This document shows positions 33,178 through 41,314 of a DNA stretch of 64,000 bases, piece by piece. The notes below the pieces were generated by a model. The model saw only the letters and a program-made list of their open reading frames with translations, was not told the DNA's origin and ran no database searches. The DNA comes from Clavibacter sepedonicus (GTDB lineage Bacteria; Actinomycetota; Actinomycetes; Actinomycetales; Microbacteriaceae): the NCBI RefSeq assembly GCF_000069225.1, contig NC_010407.1:3100001-3164000 (forward strand). The letters run 5' to 3'. How positions within the stretch are numbered: position 1 is the stretch's first letter; each line of letters starts with the position of its first letter. The position numbers and the translations under genes are program-made.

Positions 33178-34041
33178 ATGACCATCGTCGTCACCGCCGC
33201 CACCGGCCGCCTCGGATCGCGCATCGTCGCGTCCCTCCTCGCCCGCGGCTACGCCGCCTCCGACGTGCTCGCCACCGCGCGCCGCCCCGAGGCCCTCGCC
33301 GACCTCGCCGCGCAGGGCGTCCGCACCGCGCGCCTCGAGTACACCGACGCCGAGAGCGTGAAGGCCGCGATCCAGCCCGGCGACACCCTCGTGCTCGTCT
33401 CGGGCAGCGAGGTCGGCCAGCGCGTGCCCCAGCACACCACCGTCATCGAGGCCGCGAAGGAGGCGGGCGTCGGCCGGATCCTCTACACGAGCGTCCTCCG
33501 CGCCTCCACCACCGAGCTCTTCATCGCGGGCGAGCACAAGGCCACCGAGGAGGTGCTCGCCGCATCGGGCGTGCCCGTCACGCTCCTCCGCAACGGCTGG
33601 TACACCGAGAACTACGCCGGCACGGTCGACTCCGTGAAGCAGTCCGGCGCGCTCCTCACGAGCGCGGGCGACGGCCGCGTCGCGAGCGCCACCATCGCCG
33701 ACTTCGCCGAGGCCACGGCGGTCGCGGCACTCGACGACTCGCTCGCAGGCCAGACCCTCGAGCTCGCAGGCGACGAGCGCTGGACGCAGGACGACCTCGC
33801 CGAGGCGATCTCCGGCATCCTCGGCCAGCCCGTCCCCGTCTCGCAGGTGTCCGCGGAGGAGCACGCGCGGATCCTCGGCGGCGCCGGCCTCGACGAGGGC
33901 ACCGTCGGCTTCGTCGTGGGCCTCGACGCCGCCACGCGCGCCGGCCAGCTCGACGACGAGACGGGCGACCTCGCGCGCCTCCTCGGCCGACCCACCACGT
34001 CGCTCGCCGACGGCCTCCGCCAGGCGGTCGCCGGCGCCTGA
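33178..34041 (+). CDS. NAD(P)H:quinone oxidoreductase-like, QOR2/NmrA family
   Basis: 287-aa atypical SDR with dinucleotide motif TAATGRLGS at the N-terminus and the substrate-region block LLRNGWYTENYAG, which is typical of QOR2 and azoreductase-type proteins. It should reduce quinones by two electrons. Controlled in all likelihood by the divergent HxlR protein through the operator between them. Followed by a strong terminator hairpin. Confidence 0.85.
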   Translation: MTIVVTAATGRLGSRIVASLLARGYAASDVLATARRPEALADLAAQGVRTARLEYTDAESVKAAIQPGDTLVLVSGSEVGQRVPQHTTVIEAAKEAGVGRILYTSVLRASTTELFIAGEHKATEEVLAASGVPVTLLRNGWYTENYAGTVDSVKQSGALLTSAGDGRVASATIADFAEATAVAALDDSLAGQTLELAGDERWTQDDLAEAISGILGQPVPVSQVSAEEHARILGGAGLDEGTVGFVVGLDAATRAGQLDDETGDLARLLGRPTTSLADGLRQAVAGA

Positions 34042-34054
34042 TCCGGCCCGCACC

Positions 34055-34090
34055 ACGACGGCCCGTCCCCTCGCAGGGGGCGGCCGTCGT
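34055..34090. terminator. Terminator hairpin between convergent genes
   Basis: ACGACGGCC (34055-34063) pairs with GGCCGTCGT (34082-34090), with further CCCC/GGGG pairing inside. It separates the quinone reductase gene from the convergent methyltransferase gene. Confidence 0.65.
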
Positions 34091-34104
34091 CGCGCGCGCG
34101 GATC

Positions 34105-35010
34105 TCAGCCCAGCGCGTCCCGCATCCGCCGGATCTCGTCGGGTCCGACCCGGCAGCACCCGCCGACGATCGATGCGCCCGCCGCGATCCACGCGTCGAC
34201 GGACGGCAGCGCCGGGTCGCCGCCCCAGGCGCGCGCGACCGCGTCCCATCGCTCGCCGGAGTTCGGGTAGACGGCGACCGGCCGGTCCGTGACGCCGCGG
34301 GCCGCGGCGATCGCGGCCGGCACCTCCTCCGGGTGCGCGCAGTTGATCCCCACGGCCACGATCTCGTCGGCCCCATTCGCGAGTCGGAAGCCCTCGGCCA
34401 TCGGCTCGCCCGAGCGCAGGCGCCCGCCCTGGACCGTGAACGCGAGCCAGGCCGACGCGCCCGAGCCGCGCGCGAGATCCACCAGGGCACGGCCCTCGTC
34501 GAGGCTCGGGACGGTCTCGCAGGCGAGGAGGTCGGCGCCGGAGTCGGCGAGCACGGCGAACCGCGGAGCGTGCCAGCGGCGGAGCTCGGCGCGCGTGAGG
34601 CCGCTCGATGCCGCGTACTCGGAGCCGTCGCCGAGGGTCGCGCCGTACGGGCCGACGGACGCGGCGATCCACCGGTCGCGGCCCGCCCCGGGAGCGTCGT
34701 CCTGCGCGACCTCGTCCCGCGCCTCGGCAGCGAGCCGCACGCTCGCCCGCAGCAGCTCCTCCGTCTCCGCCGCGCTCAGCCCGCGCGCCGCGAAGGCCTC
34801 GAACCCCACCTGGTACGACGCCGTGATCGCCACGTCCGCCCCCGCCCGGAAGTACTCGGCGTGCGCGGCGCGCACCGCGTCCGGCTCATCCGCGAGCACG
34901 CGCGCGCTCCACAGCGGATCCGAGAGGTCGTGCCCGCGCGCCTCCAGCAGCGTGCCGAGGCCGCCGTCGAGCACCAGCGGGCGGTTGGGGAGCGGGCGCG
35001 GCCGGGTCAT
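34105..35010 (-). CDS. mmuM: Homocysteine S-methyltransferase
   Basis: 301-aa zinc methyltransferase that makes methionine from homocysteine and S-methylmethionine (or SAM). The zinc ligands are visible as Cys in GINCAHPEE and the Cys pair in GGCCRVGPDE; the N-terminal LDGGLGTLLEARG and ASVGPYGATLGDGSEY blocks define MmuM. Start ATG 35008-35010. No partner S-methylmethionine permease is adjacent, so the methyl donor may come from plant material by another importer. Confidence 0.88.
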   Translation of the reverse strand: MTRPRPLPNRPLVLDGGLGTLLEARGHDLSDPLWSARVLADEPDAVRAAHAEYFRAGADVAITASYQVGFEAFAARGLSAAETEELLRASVRLAAEARDEVAQDDAPGAGRDRWIAASVGPYGATLGDGSEYAASSGLTRAELRRWHAPRFAVLADSGADLLACETVPSLDEGRALVDLARGSGASAWLAFTVQGGRLRSGEPMAEGFRLANGADEIVAVGINCAHPEEVPAAIAAARGVTDRPVAVYPNSGERWDAVARAWGGDPALPSVDAWIAAGASIVGGCCRVGPDEIRRMRDALG

Positions 35011-35159
35011 GCGGACATCCTGCCGGAGCCCGGTGACGGATCCGCCGTCGGCGACGCCCCGCGACGTCCCGCAGTCGACACCCGCATCCGCCGCGCGCAG
35101 CCGACACCCGCATCCGCAGCGCGCCGACCCGGCCGCGCGGTGCCGGAGTCCCCGGTACC

Positions 35160-35693
35160 GTGGACGCGACGGTGGGAGTCCCGATGAAGGATGACGACGA
35201 CGTCGACCTGGTGATCGACGCGTGGGGGGCGGCCATGCCCGACGTCGACTTCGCGCCGCTCGACGTGGTGTCCCGGCTCCGGCGCCTCCTGCCGCAGATG
35301 CAGCGGATCCGCGAGGGCGCGTTCGCCGCCGAGGGCCTCACGACGAGCGAGTTCGAGTTCCTGTCCGTGCTGCGCCAGCAGGGCGACGCCGGCCTCACGC
35401 GCGCCGGGCTCGCCGAGCGCCTCGGCACCGACACCGGCAGCCTCGTGCACCGGGTGAACAGGCTGACCGCGCGCTCCTTCATCACGCGCGAGGAGGATCC
35501 GGCGGGCGGCCGCAGCCGGCTCGTCGTGCTCACGCCGTTCGGCATCGAGCGCGTCGACCGGGCGATGCGCCGCCTCGTCGCCGACGAGGACGAGGTGCTC
35601 GCCGACCTCAGCCGCGAGCAGATCGCGACCCTCATCGACAGCCTGCGCGTCATCGCGCGCACGACCGAGCGGGTGCGCGCGCGGCGGTCCTGA
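35160..35693 (+). CDS. MarR-family transcriptional regulator
   Basis: 177-aa winged-helix protein: TSEFEFLSVLRQQGDAGLTR, LGTDTGSLVHRVNRLTARSF and DPAGGRSRLVVLT cover the MarR core. Start at GTG 35160, with ATG 35184 as alternative. Followed 39 bp later by a HAD phosphatase gene on the same strand, possibly co-transcribed. Ligand unknown. Confidence 0.83.
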   Translation: MDATVGVPMKDDDDVDLVIDAWGAAMPDVDFAPLDVVSRLRRLLPQMQRIREGAFAAEGLTTSEFEFLSVLRQQGDAGLTRAGLAERLGTDTGSLVHRVNRLTARSFITREEDPAGGRSRLVVLTPFGIERVDRAMRRLVADEDEVLADLSREQIATLIDSLRVIARTTERVRARRS

Positions 35694-35731
35694 GCCTGGG
35701 CGCGTCGCGCGCGCCGGAGCACGATGGATCC

Positions 35732-36430
35732 ATGGCCGACATCGCATCCACCCCGCCCGCCGTCCTCTTCGACATCGACGAGACCCTCATCCACACGGGC
35801 GGCTCCGGCGCCCGCAGCTGGGCGATGGCGTTCCGCGACCTGCACGACGTGGAGGCCGACATCGGCGAGCACTCGTCGGCGGGGGAGACGGATCCGCAGG
35901 TCGGCACCGCGACCTTCCGCGGCGTGATGGGCCGGGACCCGGAGCCCGCCGAGCTCGCGCGCCTCTACGCCTCCTACCTCCGCCACCTCGCCGACGACAT
36001 CCGCGTCTCCGAGGGCTACCGCGTGCTCGACGGCGCCGAGGCGCTGCTCGACCGGCTCGCCGACGCGGGCGTGGTGCTCGGCGTCGTCTCCGGCGCGATG
36101 GAGGGCGCCGCCCGCACGAAGATGGAGCCCGCCCGCCTCGGCCGGTTCTTCGTGTTCGGCGCGTACGGATCCGACTCGCCCGAGCGCGTCGACGTGGTGC
36201 GCCGCGCCATTGCCACCGCCGGCATCGTGCGTGGCGCGGCGCCCGTCCGCGACGAGGTGCTCGTGGTCGGCGACACCCCGAACGACATCACCTCCGCGCA
36301 CGACGCGGGAGCGACCGCGGTGGGCGTCGCGAGCGGTCACTACTCGGCCGACGAGCTGCGCGACGCGGGGGCGGATCTGGTGCTCGACTCCCTCGAGGAC
36401 CCGGCGCTCGAGCGGCTGCTCGGGCTCTGA
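35732..36430 (+). CDS. HAD-family hydrolase
   Basis: 232-aa phosphatase-like protein. Motif I DIDET (nucleophile and acid Asp), motif II SGAM, and motif III/IV GDTPNDI are all in place, with an alpha-helical cap of about 70 residues as in phosphoglycolate phosphatase-type enzymes. Substrate unknown. It is the last backbone gene before the accessory region. Confidence 0.85.
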   Translation: MADIASTPPAVLFDIDETLIHTGGSGARSWAMAFRDLHDVEADIGEHSSAGETDPQVGTATFRGVMGRDPEPAELARLYASYLRHLADDIRVSEGYRVLDGAEALLDRLADAGVVLGVVSGAMEGAARTKMEPARLGRFFVFGAYGSDSPERVDVVRRAIATAGIVRGAAPVRDEVLVVGDTPNDITSAHDAGATAVGVASGHYSADELRDAGADLVLDSLEDPALERLLGL

Positions 36431-36454
36431 GGCCAGCGGCGGCCGGCGGGTGGC

Positions 36455-36480
36455 TGTAGTTTCCCGTGAAGTCGTGAATG
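36455..36480. repeat. Relic of an IS481-type terminal inverted repeat
   Basis: These 26 bp match 21 of 26 positions of the terminal repeat of the IS at 54905-55960 (TGTAGTTCCCAG and on). No transposase sequence follows. It marks an old insertion or scar at the left edge of the accessory region. Confidence 0.4.
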
Positions 36481-36611
36481 GAAGTGCAGCGAGTCGACGT
36501 GAGTGACTGACGCCGCGCCAGCTACAAGCGGCCACCCAGCCTCGCCCGCTGCGGATTAGCGCTCCCGAAGCCCGCGACGTCGCCCCTGCCAGCAAGGGCA
36601 AAACACGCATT

Positions 36612-36639
36612 ATTTGACATAAGGTACATTATCAGCGCT
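36612..36639. other. dif-like Xer recombination site, left
   Basis: 28 bp with the dif architecture: an 11-bp arm ATTTGACATAA, a 6-bp centre GGTACA, and an 11-bp arm TTATCAGCGCT. The E. coli dif reverse strand has ATTTAACATAA and TTATGCGCACC arms, so the XerD-type arm differs at one position. It lies between a backbone gene and a truncated HNH gene and is in the same orientation as the site at 45197. It may be the chromosomal dif or an element-borne copy. Confidence 0.7.
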
Positions 36640-36651
36640 TCGACTGAGGCG

Positions 36652-36897
36652 TTGACGGGGCTGTCGAACGCCGTTCATTGCGAGCAGCTCGCGACCTACT
36701 CCAAAACCCTCCAGGCCGTCGACGGGCCGACCAACGAGGCGAAGTCGGACCAGGGGCCGGCGACGCGGCTCCCGCCGGCCGCCGGCTATGACTGCCTCTA
36801 CGTCACCCGCTTCGCGTACGTGCTGAGCACGTACGAGCTCACGATCGACGACGCCGACCGCGCCGCGATCGACCACACGCTCAGTTCCTGCTCGTGA
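36652..36897 (+). pseudogene. C-terminal remnant of an HNH endonuclease family gene
   Basis: An 81-codon frame reading LQAVDGPTNEAKSDQGPATR then LPPAAGYDCLYVTRFAYVLS and ending HTLSSCS. This is the conserved end of GmrSD/DUF1524-like HNH endonuclease family proteins (LAVDGPTN-AKSD, PP-Y-C-YV, final Cys). The HNH active-site part that should precede it is absent: the frame is cut 13 bp from the dif-like site. A weak TTG start exists, but I read this as a non-functional fragment whose 5' part was removed by recombination at that site. Confidence 0.65.
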
Positions 36898-36916
36898 CCC
36901 GCCGAAGGATTCCGGG

Positions 36917-37435
36917 ATGGCGACGTCCTCGAACATGCCCCCGGCGATCGAGGGGCTGCCGCGAGCGGGCGTCGTGGACGCCCTGCGCATTGCGTGGTGG
37001 ATGCGCCGTGGCTTCTGGCACGGGTTCCAGCACTGCCGCCGCTGCGCGCGTGTCGTGGCGCTCTACCTCGCCGTCGCGTGGTGGGTGCTCAGCCTGCTCG
37101 TCGTCGTGCTACATGTCGTCCTCGTCACGTGCCCGTGGACGCGGTACTACCTCAGCCCCGACCGCGACGTCGTGCTCGCGCTGTTCGGGACCCGCACCGG
37201 GTGGCACATCGGCGACCACATCTCGGCAGCACCTGGAACGGGCCGCGGCCGAGCCCTGCGCGCCCGCCTCCTGCCCGAGCTGCTACCCATCGCGGACGCA
37301 CGGCGCGTGACGATCCACGCGACGGCCGCGTCACCCGAGCTCGCCGCGCTCTACATGGCCGAGCTCCCGGGCCTGGTCGACGTCGGCGGAGGCACGTTCC
37401 GCGGCCGTCGTCTCCGCCGGCCCCCGGCCGGCTGA
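36917..37435 (+). CDS. Hypothetical membrane protein
   Basis: 172-aa product, starting at ATG 36917. One membrane segment (ALYLAVAWWVLSLLVVVLHVV), flanked by Cys/Arg-rich sequence (HGFQHCRRCARV), then a soluble Arg/Ala/Leu-rich domain (RRVTIHATAASPELAALYMA) that vaguely recalls the end of a GNAT acetyltransferase fold. No confident family. Its end overlaps the convergent gene at 37331-37729 by 105 bp, so one of the two ends may be wrong. Confidence 0.5.
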   Translation: MATSSNMPPAIEGLPRAGVVDALRIAWWMRRGFWHGFQHCRRCARVVALYLAVAWWVLSLLVVVLHVVLVTCPWTRYYLSPDRDVVLALFGTRTGWHIGDHISAAPGTGRGRALRARLLPELLPIADARRVTIHATAASPELAALYMAELPGLVDVGGGTFRGRRLRRPPAG

Positions 37436-37729
37436 GCGCGCTCGCGCCGCGAAGGCGATGAGCTCGGCGCTGTGCTGCACCATCCACGCCACGGTCGTGT
37501 TCAACGAGGGCTCGCGGCGGATCCAGACACGTTGGCCCTGGTCGTTGCGGGCATCGGCGTAGAGCTCGAAGGTCAACGGGTCTCCGGGCGCTGCTCGGTG
37601 AGGGATCACGTACCCGAGCACGGGCCGGTCTTCTACCTGGATCCGCCAGTAGCCGGCCTCGAGGTGCGCCCCCGGGTGGACGCCGACGTCGCGCACGAGG
37701 CCGTCGATGCTGCCCGTCACCTTGTTCAC
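37331..37729 (-). CDS. Hypothetical protein
   Basis: 132-aa product from GTG 37727-37729 behind a GGAGAG ribosome site. The first 95 residues (EAGYWRIQVEDRPVLGYVIP, DPLTFELYADARNDQGQRVW) look like a compact beta-rich domain; the last 35 are low-complexity and overlap the opposite gene. Not recognised. Lies in the island next to a 47-bp repeat that begins 34 bp upstream of its start. Confidence 0.5.
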   Translation of the reverse strand: MNKVTGSIDGLVRDVGVHPGAHLEAGYWRIQVEDRPVLGYVIPHRAAPGDPLTFELYADARNDQGQRVWIRREPSLNTTVAWMVQHSAELIAFAARARSAGRGPAETTAAERASADVDQARELGHVERGELG

Positions 37730-37762
37730 CGGGGGCTCTCCTTCGTCGAGTCGATCGAGTGG

Positions 37763-37809
37763 GAGCGCCCGGCCGCGCTCGTCGACGAGCGTAAGCGCGG
37801 GGTCCGACA
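37763..37809. repeat. 47-bp repeat, copy 1, with a 16-bp palindrome
   Basis: Matches 40864-40910 at 40 of 47 positions, with a 25-bp identical core that contains the perfect palindrome CGCTCGTCGACGAGCG. Both copies are in the same orientation and 3.1 kb apart inside the island. Could be an operator or recombinase site. Confidence 0.6.
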
Positions 37810-38047
37810 GGGGCTCAAGCCGAGATCACGGCGGCACGCGATAATAGCCGCCCGCAGCGCGCGTGAATATCACGGTCTGCAACGAGCCACAACGGGGCTG
37901 ACTCGTCCACGATATTGTGTTACCGATCTGATATCAGCTTTATAAAATGTGTGACAATCTACTTGGATATTCGCCAAGGGGTTGGCGAATCGTGCCTATT
38001 ATGGTTTGCTCGACGCGTCGTCCACGATCAGGACACGAGGTGAAGTG
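37810..38047. other. AT-rich intergenic stretch in the island
   Basis: Contains the palindrome CTGATATCAG (37928-37937) and AT-rich sequence (TTTATAAAATG) unlike the backbone. No gene is supported here; it probably holds the promoter of the following small membrane protein, but no clear -35/-10 pair stands out. Confidence 0.4.
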
Positions 38048-38203
38048 ATGGATGCATGTACTCAGATCGCACTGTTGGTAGTCCTATCGGCAGTATGGTT
38101 CTACGTCCTCTACAATGTGATTGTAAAAGCTGTATCTACGGGCATCCGAGATGCGCGCAAAAAAACTGATCGAGACGACATTCACCGTTCGCAAGCGAAC
38201 TAA
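38048..38203 (+). CDS. Small single-pass membrane protein
   Basis: 51-aa product from ATG 38048, preceded by AGGTGAAG. One hydrophobic segment (IALLVVLSAVWFYVLYNVIV) followed by a basic, charged tail (RDARKKTDRDD). Unrecognised. It lies 16 bp ahead of a secreted-protein gene and is probably co-transcribed with it. Confidence 0.55.
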   Translation: MDACTQIALLVVLSAVWFYVLYNVIVKAVSTGIRDARKKTDRDDIHRSQAN

Positions 38204-38219
38204 AAGAATGGGAGTCTCC

Positions 38220-38995
38220 ATGAACAAGCGCACATTATTCTCAGGGTCTGCGATCACCGCCGCCCTCGCTCTCGCAGTCATTCCGATGACTTCTGCTCAA
38301 GCGATCGAGTCATCAGACAAAGCGCGCGAGGTGACGTTCACCAGCAAGGTACAGGCCTACGCCAGCGCGAACCCGGCGGACGGGGAGGGCTGAAGGCCCT
38401 GATCACGGAGCTCGGCGGCGAAGCCAAGTCGACGTCCTCCACACTCCGCTCCGACGAAGTGCCCGGCCTGTCCGGATCCAAGGACGGCCTCGTCCGCCCG
38501 GCCGCAGACTTTCCGGAAGATGTTTTCACGGTCAATGTAGTCACCGGAACCGTTGATAACATCGGGATTGTCACGGGCTCCGTTAACTGGCGCGACGAAT
38601 TCGCTGGCCAAGCTGCTCCAGTAGACCTCGCAGCGCTCCGCTTCAGTACGAATTGCGGCACGCCTTCCGACCTCACCGCCACGTCGACGAGCGTCAGCGG
38701 TGTCGCGACTGACCGCACGACCCTCCGTGACGCAGGCGTTGGAACCAACGCACCAATCTGGAACGTCGACGCGGTCACGGACGGTTTCGAGAATCAGGTC
38801 GACCGAGGATCGTTCCAGGCCCGATATGACGTCTCGGCGTGTGGAACGACGCCTGTCCAGGCAGCGTTCGACTATGAGGGCAACCAGCGTGGCGTCATCA
38901 CATCCGTGTCGGCCAGCTTCTCCGGACTGAGCGTCGGATACGACAACCCGGGTCTCACCTTTGGGAAGTCCACCCAGCCCATCACCGTGAACTAG
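38220..38995 (+). pseudogene. Secreted protein gene broken by a 1-nt deletion
   Basis: From ATG 38220 (ribosome site GGGAG) a signal peptide is encoded (SAITAALALAVIPMTSAQA), but the frame stops at 38393 after NPADGEG. The next frame carries on seamlessly as LKALITELGGEAKSTSS, FTVNVVTGTVDNIGIVTGS, to GKSTQPITVN and the stop at 38995. One extra G in the run at 38386-38389 would restore a 258-aa exported protein. The mature part has Cys in STNCGTP and VSACGTT and looks beta-rich; no family recognised. Ends in a very strong terminator. Confidence 0.7.
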
Positions 38996-39023
38996 ACGAA
39001 GCACTGCGCCGGCTGAGTCGGCA

Positions 39024-39066
39024 ACGACGAGAGGGCCGACCCGTAAAGGGTCGGCCCTCTCGTCGT
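39024..39066. terminator. Very strong bidirectional terminator
   Basis: A perfect 19-bp stem (ACGACGAGAGGGCCGACCC and its complement) with loop GTAAA, between the convergent secreted-protein pseudogene and lsr2. Confidence 0.85.
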
Positions 39067-39076
39067 GCTCCTCGCG

Positions 39077-39427
39077 CTAGCTGGTTGCGGAGTGGTACTC
39101 CGCGAGCAGGTCCGCGGAGATGCGTCCGCGCTCAGAGACCTTGTGGCCCTGCTCACGCAGCCACTCCCGTGCGGCACTGAGGTCGCCCTTCGGGCTCGAG
39201 CTCGAGGACCGGCGCGTGCCGGCCTTGCCGGTTGTTGAGCGTCCGACGCGGCGGCCCTTGTCGGTGTAGTCCTCCAGCGCCGTCCGCAGCTTCGCCGCGT
39301 TGTCGTCCGTGAGGTCGATTTCGTAGTTCACGCCATCGAGCGCGAAGGGCACGGTCTCGCCCTGCCCCTCTTCGATGGGCGTGCCGTCGATGTCGTCAAC
39401 GAGCGTGGTCACTACTTTGCGGGCCAT
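39077..39427 (-). CDS. lsr2: Lsr2-family nucleoid protein
   Basis: 116-aa homologue of Lsr2, the actinobacterial H-NS-like protein that coats AT-rich DNA and silences foreign genes. The N-terminal dimerisation domain (MARKVVTTLVDDIDGTPIEE) and C-terminal DNA-binding domain (AAREWLREQGHKVSERGRIS with the RGR minor-groove hook) are both present. The linker is Ser-rich. Its place inside a mobile-looking island suggests an element-borne copy, perhaps to silence island genes, next to the chromosome's own copy elsewhere. Confidence 0.9.
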   Translation of the reverse strand: MARKVVTTLVDDIDGTPIEEGQGETVPFALDGVNYEIDLTDDNAAKLRTALEDYTDKGRRVGRSTTGKAGTRRSSSSSPKGDLSAAREWLREQGHKVSERGRISADLLAEYHSATS

Positions 39428-39541
39428 CTACTTGCCTTTCCATGCGGATTCCGCGTCCGTGGACGCCAGTTCCTTGACCATAACCGCACGGGCGTGCGAA
39501 TGGTGAGATCACCACACACATAGAGGCGATATCATCCGCTG

Positions 39542-39958
39542 GTGACTGATCCGAGGGTGTGGGAGGCGATGCCTGTCAGCCTGCGATCGGGCGATCTGCA
39601 GAGTGTGCTTGGTATTCGTCAGACGACGGTGAGTCTCTGGTTTCGCCGCGGGGTGATACCCGGCTACGTGATCGGGCACTCGTGGTTCGCATTCCGGTCC
39701 GAGGTCCGCGAGTGGGTGGAATCGACAGCGAACGGCCCCGCATCGCGTCGTCCACGGGACCCGGATCCCCTCGACGCGTACCGCGACGTCCTCTCCGTCG
39801 CTGAGGTGGCGCAGCTGCTGAGGATGAGCCAGCAGGCGATCACCGGCTGGATCCGAGACGGCTGCATGCCGGGCGTACGCGACGGCCGGCGGTGGACCGT
39901 GAAGAAGAGCGCCCTCCGCGAGCTCCTGCGTGACAGCAGAAACCGGAAGCAGGGCTGA
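39542..39958 (+). CDS. Protein with two excisionase/MerR-type helix-turn-helix domains
   Basis: 138-aa product from GTG 39542. Two related DNA-binding units are visible: LGIRQTTVSLWFRRGVIPGY with a following WF strand, and LSVAEVAQLLRMSQQAITGW with IRDGCMPGVRDGRRW and VKKSALREL. This helix-turn-helix type occurs in excisionases and element regulators. It could control excision or the neighbouring genes. Runs divergently from lsr2. Confidence 0.68.
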   Translation: MTDPRVWEAMPVSLRSGDLQSVLGIRQTTVSLWFRRGVIPGYVIGHSWFAFRSEVREWVESTANGPASRRPRDPDPLDAYRDVLSVAEVAQLLRMSQQAITGWIRDGCMPGVRDGRRWTVKKSALRELLRDSRNRKQG

Positions 39959-40133
39959 GCGGAACGGCGGATGCCCCGATCGAGGGGGCCGACCGGGCCA
40001 CCGAGGGGCATCGTCCCGGGCGCCGCGGCGCGGCACCACACCCCCGTCCGGGGATCCCACCGGCTGCAGGCGTCTCCACTGCCGGGCTGTCACAAAACGC
40101 CGACTCGCGTGTAACAGAACAGGGGAAGGCAGG

Positions 40134-40850
40134 GTGAGGCTCGCGATCGCAGATCCGCCGTACCTGGGACGCGCGGACCGCTGGTACAGCGACGGACGCG
40201 GCGGCGGGCACACCCGGACGGATGGCCTCTGGGCGGGCAACGGCCGCAAGCCCGACCATCACCCCGACGCGGCCGTGTGGGACGATCCTGCCGAGCACCA
40301 GGCTCTGATCCGTGCGCTCGAGCGCGACTACGACGGGTGGGCGGTCGCCGGTGCCGCCGACTCCCTGCCCGTTCTCCTTGAGGCGGCGCCGCCCGCGGCG
40401 CAGCTGGCGGTGTGGTCGAAGCCGAACGCGATGCCCGGCGGCGCGCGGCTCCTCAACCGGTGGGAACCCGTCCTCGTTCGTGTCCCGGACGCGCGACGTC
40501 GCCGGGAGTCCGGGCCGCGGGTCACGGACGCCCTGCACGCGGCCGCGCGGCAGCAGGGGTTCATGGGCGCGAAGCCGCCGGAGTGGACGCGGTGGGTCGC
40601 GGCCATGCTCGGCTATGACCCGTCCGTCGACGAGCTCCACGACCTGTTCGCCGGCAGCGGCGCCGTGGCCTCGGCGATCACCACCTACCGGCTGCCGGCG
40701 GAGAGCGCGTGCGCGTTCTGCGGATCCCCGATCAGCCAGCCGTCGACGGGCCGACGTCGACGGACCTGTGGGGAGGTGTGCCGGCAGCGCCTCGCGCGTC
40801 GTGCGTCCGTCCTCGCCGGCACGAGAGTCACGGCGCGCCCCGAGGTCTGA
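40134..40850 (+). CDS. DPPY-type DNA methylase-like protein with C-terminal zinc finger
   Basis: 238-aa product from GTG 40134 behind AGGGGAAGG. Motif IV DPPYLG lies at the N-terminus and the SAM motif DLFAGSGAVAS in the last third, the order of beta-class amino-methyltransferases. A short C-terminal Cys cluster (CAFCGSP, TCGEVCRQRLARR) looks like a zinc finger. The type is frequent in actinophages and mobile elements as an orphan adenine methylase. No cognate nuclease is adjacent, so self-protection or regulation is likelier than restriction. The target-recognition part is short and activity is unproven. Confidence 0.68.
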   Translation: MRLAIADPPYLGRADRWYSDGRGGGHTRTDGLWAGNGRKPDHHPDAAVWDDPAEHQALIRALERDYDGWAVAGAADSLPVLLEAAPPAAQLAVWSKPNAMPGGARLLNRWEPVLVRVPDARRRRESGPRVTDALHAAARQQGFMGAKPPEWTRWVAAMLGYDPSVDELHDLFAGSGAVASAITTYRLPAESACAFCGSPISQPSTGRRRRTCGEVCRQRLARRASVLAGTRVTARPEV

Positions 40851-40863
40851 GGCGATCATGAAG

Positions 40864-40910
40864 GAGCGTCCGGCCGCGCTCGTCGACGAGCGTAGAGCTC
40901 GGGTCCGACA
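40864..40910. repeat. 47-bp repeat, copy 2
   Basis: Second copy of the repeat at 37763-37809, in the same orientation, directly after the methylase-like gene; includes the palindrome CGCTCGTCGACGAGCG. Confidence 0.6.
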
Positions 40911-40939
40911 CGCGGAACCGGGAGAGCGGACCGTTCGGG

Positions 40940-41125
40940 TCAGCCCTGCCGGAGGCGGTTACGCCCGGCGTAGGTCCCGGAGATCACCAGGTCACCCATC
41001 CGCTGTGCGTCGGACTCGTTCTCGTAGCCCTGGCTCCCGTCGGTCGCGATGACCTGACCGTTGTCCGTGGTCAGCCGCCAGGCCCATCGCCCGTCTGCGC
41101 GCTTGTACGTCAGCTGCGTTGCCAT
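40940..41125 (-). CDS. YegP/DUF1508-type small protein
   Basis: 61-aa product from ATG 41123-41125. The pattern RADGRWAWRLTTDNGQVIAT then SQGYENESDAQ is the DUF1508 repeat found in YegP, here as a single copy. Function unknown; small single-copy members are common in actinobacteria and phages. Confidence 0.75.
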   Translation of the reverse strand: MATQLTYKRADGRWAWRLTTDNGQVIATDGSQGYENESDAQRMGDLVISGTYAGRNRLRQG

Positions 41126-41314
41126 CTCTGCTCCTCGTCGGTGACGGTGATCCGACCGCGCGAGTGCGACGACCGGACGGTGCCCCGGTCCAAGGGGGGG
41201 GGATCGGGGCCCCGGGTAAGTGTCCCGGCGCCGAGGGTGCTGCGCACTACCCCCGTCTGGGGATCGCCGGTGCCACGGAACGAGGGAGTTCTCCACCGTG
41301 TCGTCCTGCAACCC

